A DNA stretch of 64,000 nt from Parelaphostrongylus tenuis. Its lineage: Eukaryota > Nematoda > Chromadorea > Rhabditida > Metastrongylidae. Below the pieces are notes generated by a model. The model worked only from the letters and a program-made list of their open reading frames with translations, did no database searches and was not told where the DNA came from. The position numbers were made by a program, and so were the translations under genes. Positions 56,500-64,000 of the stretch are shown here, one piece after another; position 1 is the first letter of the stretch; each line of letters begins with the position of its first letter. The stretch is from contig JAHQIW010000787.1 in NCBI GenBank assembly GCA_019055375.1, positions 46,444 to 110,443 on the forward strand, given 5' to 3'.

Positions 56500-59400
56500 T
56501 ACATCACACCATATCTGATTACTCGGTTTAATATTTCACCTTGCATGAAAAATCCATAGAAAGAAATCAACAGCCTACTTATTCCAAAAAACCCTCAGCT
56601 TGTTTACATTTATATGAAGAGAGGTCACCGCTCTTGTGTTACACACTCACAAAAATAAACCATACTCATTACTAGAAGATGAATCTGTAATAAGGTGGCT
56701 ATATCAACTAGTTACGTTCAGGTATTCTTCTCTCCTATTCATTTCTGGTCCTTTGCGGTTTATCCAAAAAGCTTTAAGGCGTTTTTTGCGCTGATGTTTT
56801 TTGATTTCTTACCCCGAGATTTTTTACTACCACACCAACGACTGTGTAGTTGTGCTTTTCTACCTTGTGCTTCCCTAAAGGCTTACTTATATGGTTGTTG
56901 GTTTTTTCCATCTTAGTGTTCTTTGATGCGAATCCAGGGTGATCTTTCTGTCTCGCCGACGATTTCTTTCACCGCATGATGTGCAAGAAATCACGTATAT
57001 TGTACTCGAACATCATTCAATCTCCTTCTCCACCATTATGGCATACTACACAATTGTCAGACCCACATGAGGCGGTCATATTGGAGGTTCCGAAACCAAT
57101 TGTCGACTCAAGTTATTAGGAAAAATTTCTATGATTTTTTGAGGAGCTTTTCCAGACCACTGTTTCTTAAACACCTTTTTATAGCTGCGCTTATTTCATT
57201 CGTTTATGAAAGGTAAGTGTCAAATACATCGGAAAGCCAACAGCCGAAACAAGTAAGCCTTTGGGGGATACACACGGTGGAAAAACCCGATTTTAAAAAA
57301 AATTCAATATTTAAACTCACAACTATGTGCACTATAACGGGTGAGAAAATCTTTCGAAGAATAAGTCGATTCTCCCACGCAGGTTTATTTCTGATCAGTA
57401 CACTACGTAGAGCTTTCCACCATTATAACTTTTTCTGTGACGCATTGAGACAAACTGAGAAGATTTTGATGAAACCGAAGTGTTGTAGTGTAATTTCGAC
57501 ATAGTTTGCGATAGCTGACTGTCACAAGCTGTAGGTGATTCGCCAAATTTGCTTCTTTTCTTATCATTTCTAACTCTGTTTGACCTGAATATGCATCGCC
57601 ATTGATGATTCTGTATTTAGCTTCTCATAGAGATTCACAGGCAGCCAAGCGAGCATTTCGGACTCCTTACTTCTACTGTTAAGTAAGATTTTTAGTGAAA
57701 TCATTTTACTGCAAAAACTTTTATTCTCTTAAAAAATTTCACAAACGCTTTGTCCCTTTAACGAATTATCCTCGGGAATTAGATCAAGTGGCTGCTAGCG
57801 CAAATATGTCAAATACTAGTTTTGAACTGTAATACTTGTTGTTAAATCGTCACCTAACAGATCGTCGCAATGAATGATTTTTAGACACGAAAATTACCGA
57901 CTTGTGATAAAACCGCTTATCACGAATGTTGTGTTGAGAAATCAGCTTTCAGGCTCGGCTATGTGCTTTTCCTCGTACGAAGTGAAAGGTTGGGCAATGC
58001 AGGCGTGGTCTTGAGCTTCATTCATATGGGCTGCATGAAGTGACACGGTGTGTCGTCGAATTGAAGAGATATCTGCTTAAAGTCCGTAAAAAGTCTAAAG
58101 AGACAACTTTGCTAAGATTATTCTTAATTTAGTTATGATTATTAGCAACAAATGTTCGCTTTTATATCTTCAGCGCGAGTCATGCTGTAGAACACTTCAA
58201 AAGATTTGTTTTCACATATTAGTGAGCTCAAAGTCTTCAATTCACTACTTAGGATTGTGCATTTTATGTTAAGTATCTCATATTTACTTAGAGTGTTTTT
58301 TTTAGCTCAAGTCCAACAGCTTTCTCTTCAACCCGGATGCTGTGGCTGGCACGTCGACGCCCAAGAACGAGACTGTTTGTTCCCTTTATATAGTTGGCGG
58401 AAAATGAACAATACATTAAAACAAAATTATGAGCACTTGTAAAAAAATTCAAAAGTTAATGCGTGAATTTTCACACAGTAACAATAATAAATTATATTCG
58501 AAAAATAAAGGGTCAATCGTTTTCCTGAACACTTTCTTCTGCCATCTGATTTGCCATATTTTCGGATCCGAGTAAAAGTCCTTCGATTGACGAACTCAAA
58601 GGACTCCTGACAGAAAACGCTTAATGTACATCGAGCACGGGGACTCTTTCAATTTGACGTCGAATATTAATGGTATCTTCTACACAGATCTGAAATATGG
58701 CGGATCGATTGACAGAAAGTCGTCCGAAAACGATGACCTTTAATCTTACGAATAGTTATTATTGTTTTTTTGTACTATAAATTCAGGCATAAATTTCTAA
58801 TTTTTTTTACGTGCTCCCTCAAAAACTTTCTTTGCCAACCTAAAATTTCTTTATGCCCATATATTTATTTTTTTGAGCCCTTCATGTGGTCTGTTAAGGG
58901 CACATATACAGTGTCAATATATCCCCATTCGGCCTTGCAGCCCTCGCCACGTGCCTTTCGTTTCCAGCCAACCTCTCTTGGGGTAGAGCTTCCCTTATAC
59001 GGAGAAAAACGCAGACGTAAAATTTACACGTCACATGGCAAGGCTCAAAAAATAATTATCAGGCCCAATGAAACTTGAGCTTGGTCTTAAGCAAGCACTC
59101 GAAGCAAATGGTTAGAATACTTCTTTCTAAACGGATGTGTTCGTTTCACAAAGAGAATGGAACTCTACCAATTTTCTCTTCACGGTCTTGAATAAGTCCA
59201 ATCTTCTCCTTTCTTTCCTCCTGGAATGGTTAGGTATACATCTACGTGGTGAACCAGTTGACAATTATAAACTTCAATGAATGTCTTTTTTCTTTCAATA
59301 AAGTAAACCCGCTTTCATACATGATCGTTCATTATTCATCTAAATACAAAATCCAAGCAAAATTATGTCCTCAGTCACACAACGAGCTTATGATTTTATA

Positions 59401-60550
59401 GCTCATGCTAGGCGCGAGTCAAATAGGTGTGCTTTATATTTTATCTGCAAAATCGTTTTTTTAAGGTGATTGTTCCGTAGGTCACTATGAAGTGTTGGCT
59501 CATGATGAGTCTAAGAGAAGAATTTTACCATACGTGAAATACAAATCCGAATTAGTGGTTATTAAAATTATTATGCAAAGTCTTATGCCTGCTCAGACTG
59601 AGGTGTTTAAACAATAATCCTTCCACGTACTGAGCGATGTCGTAACAGATAGCCAAGCCCTCTCGCATCTGAGTAAAGTGAAACCAATACCACGATTGTT
59701 TGATCTATTTGCACTCACCATTCACTACATCTGGTGACTGGTTACTGCTTATCTTGGATATCCCTATGAAACTACCAACCACAGGCTATCACAGGCAGCA
59801 TATCCTTCGTTTCGCTTCAGGGTTGATTCCGATCAGGAATCGAGTAGTAGCATAAACTTTAGTAAAAAGTTCCTCAAACGGCTGCCAAATGTGCATGTAA
59901 ATTGGAGACTTGCGTAAATAAGAGTAGTGAGAAGAGTTAAGGAAATGGCGGAAAATAATGTTTTCTGCTGGTCTTCCAATTTCCCGCATTGTATTTAATA
60001 TATTTTATGCAACTTGAAAATATGGATAAATAAATTTAGATTTATCAAGTGATTCCCAGGACATTTTCTGTTTTAAGAATTTAACTCCAAAACATTTACT
60101 CTGTAATGCGCATGTCCACAAGTCAAGCTTTTATCATTCCTGTTGTTTTGTGGCGATTAGAAATCGCCACACTTTTGCATACAGTTTTTTAACTATTCCC
60201 TATAGCTACAATCTATGCTTTTGCTGGCTATTATTAGAACAATCTATTCAAATACACTCCCGACAATAGCTTCATCTCTCGCATTATTCCATACTGAAGA
60301 CGTTTTGAAGGGGCGAAGTTTTGATACTTCTTTACAAACCTCTGATCAAACGCCTCCTATAGCATTCCGTAGTACAGTTTGTGTTCTCAGGAGAGATGTA
60401 TTGTCGTGACCTTAATAATCTGAGAAAAAGTCAAATACACTTGAATTAATAGAATTATTTCTATTTAACCGCTTTAGCGATGGGTGTGATGTTACAGATA
60501 TACCCAGTAATGTAAGTGAAGTGCCAAAATTTTAGAGACTGGAGTCAAAA
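56500..60550. other. mostly featureless; one HHR-2-like scrap
   Basis: Near 58880-58945 the minus strand keeps the HHR-2 flank words AACAGACCACATGAA and GTGCC with a strongly degraded core. Otherwise only isolated short frames occur (for example 57217-57504, 58770-59078), with no recognised motif. Confidence 0.35.
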
Positions 60551-60647
60551 CGGGAGTCAGTAGTGCAACGGTTTAGAACAGGCGCTCCCGGATAGAGTGA
60601 GATGCGGGTCTGAGTCCCGTCTGATGCGAAAGTTATTCCCATCATTC
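60551..60647 (+). repeat. tRNA-derived SINE-like fragment
   Basis: GGAGTCAGTAGTGCAACGG is A-box-like and GCGGGTCTGAGTCCCGTCTG is B-box-like, close to the 24.8- and 28.5-kb copies. The tail (AGTTATTCCCATCATTCT) directly abuts the left arm of the long inverted repeat. Confidence 0.5.
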
Positions 60648-62137
60648 TACTCTACACACTGAATTCACTTGATTCATGAAGTAAAGGCAAGTCAATTTCA
60701 TTGGTTGTTAACACGAATCAGATGTTTTATGGCTGGCGCTTGTAACATATCTCATCGGAAAACAGACTGAGGAATCAATCGGAGAGATCGCTTAGTAACA
60801 GCACATCAGTCAACAATCACTCAGTATTTGACTGCTGCCATCTCTTTGGAAAGAAAACACAAAGGCGTGCCGAAATTCACACGTTGAGGAAGAAGTACAT
60901 TTTAGCGTGTGATTAACAACATATCGTCTATGACTAACTAATCAACAGAGAAGGTGTCTCGTAATCTATAGCTAACGAAAGAAATTACAACTAAGAACAT
61001 GGAACATTAGGAAAAAAACTTCTTTTGGTAAAGAAGAAAATTTTGCCATTTTCTCTCACGTCAAAAATGTCAAGATGTTCATAGTGGAAATACTTGTCTT
61101 GAGTTCAAAAAATGGCATTGTGACGATGGAAATTCTGGAAGCTATTCTAGGCACTTACTCCTGAGATTATGGGCACATCGCCTCATAAATGCAAGTGAGC
61201 TTGAAGGGATTTCGCTTTTAAAATGCAACGCACGATCTTATGCACAAACTCTTAAGTCGGCGGATTGGTACCAAACTCTTCTAGGAGGATAGCAGCACTG
61301 ACTTGACACATCGGTAGGCTATCGAAACCAATGTAATAGGCGAATATGCATCCAGTCACCTCAGACGAAGATAAAAACTGAAGAGGAACGCCACAGCGCG
61401 TTTTCTGGATACTGATCAATGCCGAGAGCTTCATCCTCAATTCTTTATAATGGAAAGCGTGTACTTGTGAATCTCTGATGCTTCAGACACGACTGTGCTT
61501 AAAAGGCCAAACAGGGCGGTGTACATCATCAATGTGGTGCGTTGCTTTTCTAAAAAAGAAATCTCATCAAGCTCACTAGCATTTATGAGGCGATGTGCCT
61601 TATTCTCAGGAGTAAGTGTCTGCAGTAGCTTCCAGAGTTTCCATCGTCACAATGCCATTTTTCTAAACTCAAGACAAGTATTTCATTGTGAACATCTTGT
61701 CATTTTTGACGTGACAAAATGGCAAACTTTCTTCTTTCCCAAAAAAAAGTTATTTTCCAATTGCTCCATGTTCTTAGTTGCAATTTCTTTATTTAACTAT
61801 AGATTACGAGACCCTTCTTTGTTGATTAATAAGTCATAGACGCTATGTTGTTAATCACATGCTGGAATGTACTTCTTCCTCAAACGTGTGAGTTTCGGCA
61901 CGCCTTTGTGTTTTCTTTTTCAAAGAGATGGCAGCAGCCTAACACTGAGAGATTGTTGTTGTTGAGTGATGTGCTGTTACTAAGTGATCTCCCCGATTGA
62001 TTTCTCAGTCTCTGTTTTCCGACGAGAAATGTTACAGGGCTAGCCAATAAATCTGAATCGTGTTAACAACCAATTTCGCAAAATTTGACTTGCCTCTACT
62101 TCATGGGTCAAGTGAATTCAGTGATAAAGAGTAGAGT
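60643..62137. repeat. long inverted repeat, arms about 560 bp
   Basis: Left arm 60643-61204 and right arm 61566-62137 are inverted, imperfect copies along their whole length. Shared landmarks include CACTGAATTCACTTGA, AAACACAAAGGCGTGCCGAA, TCTATGACT, AATGGCATTGTGACGATGGA and GGCACATCGCCTCATAAATG. The spacer is about 361 bp. The arms differ by many substitutions and small indels, so this is not a recent assembly artefact. No terminal target duplication was seen. It could be a long-TIR foldback transposon or an old inverted duplication. The plus-strand frame at 61495-61839 is a shadow of the right arm. Confidence 0.8.
61252..61555 (-). pseudogene. coding-like segment in the inverted-repeat spacer, unassigned
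   Basis: Minus strand: a pyrimidine-rich acceptor (TTCTTTTTTAG) is followed by KQRTTLMMYTALFGLLSTV and SEASEIHKYTLSIIK. Stretches in two other frames follow (IEDEALGIDQYPENALW, then TGCIFAYYIGFDSLPMCQVS and AAILLEEFGTN). The pieces read like one membrane protein broken by two frameshifts. No family is recognised. Confidence 0.3.
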
Positions 62138-62139
62138 GT

Positions 62140-63835
62140 TTATTCTTTGATTTTGGATAAACATAGCTGAGGCCAATTTTTTTTTACCATGATGTGTTTG
62201 TAATCACATTATGACAACCGCAACAATGCTATTAGGTCACTGGGAGTAGTTTGAGAAGCACAAATCGTTATTTCACAGTTAGATAAAGATGCAAGGAATA
62301 TCACAATGTTTGGTCTTCTGCGTTATGTTGTTTTCCAATTTTTTCAAAAGTATTGAAATTGTAATTACAACTACGGGTTCTGGTTAACTGGGGCTTGGTG
62401 GCGACTCGTGCGCCATAGATCACGCTCGCTGATGGGCGATTGTTGACAGCTACCGATTAGGATAGTCTATTGATGACAGAACAGTAATCGCTTTCCTCAT
62501 GGACCCTTAGCACATTGGAAGCTTTAACAACTCGGAAGTTCCATCATCGATATGCCATAGCTGCGAGATCAAAGGACGTGGTTTGGGGCGGCAGGTGAAA
62601 TTGCTGACTGCAGAGCGGTATTTGTATTCTATTGGAAGTTTTTTCAGTCTGGATTTGATTTTCAAGTTTTTCGCATAGAGATAGTTAAAAAGACAGAACT
62701 TGCTAGAAACATGGGAAAAGTCATATCTTCTCGTGAGGATCTTTCCGTTAGGTGAAACTTCAGCTGTAAGTGGTCAAACGTGTTCGGGCACTACGCGCAA
62801 TGAATCATTTTGGTTAGCAGTTTCATTATCCAATGCATCTCTCATGGTGCATGGTGCTGCTCACCTTACTATCTACGGCTTTGTTGATCTTATACAAAGT
62901 TTTTCTACAGAACGGACTATTTATTTCAAGTTTATTACCAAGGCTGTTACATTCCAAGGTCTATTTATTTTTCGTTGAATTATGATGAAAAGTGTGGAAA
63001 AGATTTGACGGAATTGAAGTTGATCCCAGTTCGCCACTTTTTCCCATACAATATTCTAACGAATGTAGATGTTGCTTTGAAGATCACTGTCGTTACACTT
63101 TAAATTTGGTTCAGAATACGACGTTCTTTCCAACAACACTCACACAACGTGGGTAAGAGAATACTACACGAAACAAGCATCCGATCGAATAAATCGCCTC
63201 AGCACAAGTAAACTTATGTTGTTTGGCAATATCTACAACGTAATTGTGCCAGAGGTAAGTGGCAAGCAATTTTTTTTGAATGGACGGTAATATCATCAGT
63301 AGAAATTTCTGGTTTACGGCGGGTGCTGTAGAAATCTTCAGAGACAGTGTGTCGAGGTTCTCATCTAATGAAAGGCAGCCTTAGTGTGTCTTTAGACGGC
63401 TGAAATAAAATGTTCCTCGATTATATATGCGTACCGTGATAGCTGAGGATTTTATTATCTGTCTATCACCACTCTAACATGTCCGCTTAGCGAGATAATT
63501 TCAAGTTTTCTCATGAAAATTACACGCTGAAAAAGATGCGATGTTACATTTGATGAATTTCCTGTATAAACTCTGCAGCTTTACAATTTTTGAATATATA
63601 AGGATAAAGGACGGAACTCTTGGCGTCGATCAATCCCTGGGGGATGGGCCATGGATTCGTTCTTAAATTTTTTAACATCGTTTGAGGTGAATGAATGCAT
63701 ATCTAGCATTTGGAATGACTCGCGGTGGCCTCCCGTTGTATCGAGTCAGTGCTGCTTTATCCTCTCAGACATGTATGAGCTCTGTCTGGTACCAACCCAT
63801 TTACCGACCACGGGGAATGGATGGCTTGGTGGTCC
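62140..63835. other. no gene recognised
   Basis: A plus-strand frame at 62700-62978 and others are short and unrecognised. The stretch just before 63840 may belong to the body of the SINE that follows. Confidence 0.4.
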
Positions 63836-63905
63836 ATGAGGGCGAGATCGAACTATCGACCCTGTGTGAGACGCAGAACACCTTTAACCACTGCGCCACA
63901 TGCGC
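63836..63905 (-). repeat. tRNA-derived SINE, 5' part
   Basis: On the minus strand ATGTGGCGCAGTGGTTAAAG is a strong A-box match and ATAGTTCGATCTC a B-box match. The cloverleaf does not close, so this is a SINE or tRNA pseudogene and not a working tRNA. The SINE body probably runs on towards 63700. Confidence 0.55.
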
Positions 63906-63936
63906 TTACAAGCAAAGCCTGCTGATTCTAGTCTTT

Positions 63937-63982
63937 GGGGGGGGGGGGGTCTCCGCTAGTGTAACGGAAAAAAAAAAAAAAG
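63937..63982 (+). repeat. poly-G (13) and poly-A homopolymers
   Basis: A run of thirteen G at 63937-63949 and of about fourteen A at 63968-63981 lie near the window edge. Homopolymer lengths may be unreliable. Confidence 0.9.
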
Positions 63983-64000
63983 TGCATGTGGACTATGGGG

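Noticed and set aside
59495..59530. TGATGAGTC followed by GAAGAA as a hammerhead core
   Set aside because: Stem II cannot pair and no stem I or cut site is visible.
61495..61839. 114-codon plus-strand frame
   Set aside because: Most of it lies in the right arm of the long inverted repeat, and the opposite strand of the spacer looks more coding-like.
1..64000. CRISPR arrays, bacterial operons or prophage
   Set aside because: No regularly spaced repeats with unique spacers, no ribosome-binding-site-led gene strings and no phage genes. All recognised content is eukaryotic retroelement or satellite.

Overview
This window looks like repeat-rich, gene-poor nuclear DNA of a nematode, most likely a strongylid of the hookworm type. 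The evidence is indirect: several decayed RTE-type non-LTR retrotransposons, a Penelope-like element (PLE) with a GIY-YIG endonuclease, tRNA-derived SINE-like pieces, foldback elements, and a few exon-like segments with very short (38-46 nt) introns. There are no operons, bacterial ribosome-binding sites or long intact genes, and nearly every recognisable coding stretch is a broken retroelement.

Layout. 0.6-1.1 kb: hammerhead-ribozyme (HHR) repeats. 1.5-2.7 kb: RTE copy F (+). 2.75-5.6 kb: no clear gene, one coding-like patch. 6.36-9.39 kb: RTE copy A (+). 9.45-9.84 kb: a second HHR inverted pair. 9.97-13.53 kb: RTE copy B (-), tail-to-tail with A. 14.58-15.04 kb: a short membrane-anchored protein model (-). 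16.62-19.77 kb: a Penelope-like element with terminal inverted repeats, a candidate target duplication and a 3' HHR-like motif. 21.95-22.54 kb: a two-exon coding-like model (-). 22.7-24.0 kb: a cluster of HHR-2 repeats. 24.4-28.6 kb: tRNA-like SINE pieces. 29.0 kb: PLE 3' remnant. 30.2 and 36.1 kb: foldback elements of one family. 32.3-34.9 kb: RTE copy E (-). 37.3-38.5 kb: RTE copy D (-). 38.5-46.2 kb: about 7.7 kb of almost pure A/T satellite. 46.8-47.13 kb: exon-like ORF. 47.14-50.49 kb: the best-preserved RTE (copy C, -), with an 11-bp target duplication. 50.5-60.5 kb: largely featureless, with a 5S/tRNA-like patch at 54.8 kb and a PLE ribozyme remnant at 56.5 kb. 60.64-62.14 kb: a 1.5-kb long inverted repeat. 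63.84 kb: a further tRNA-like SINE.

The most interesting theme is the density of hammerhead-ribozyme cores. Three sequence families occur in at least ten copies. One family is arranged head-to-head in two separate foldback units, one has a self-complementary stem III that suggests dimeric action, and one sits at the 3' end of the PLE. All calls come from reading the sequence by eye. Family-level identities rest on motifs; organism, age and activity are inference.
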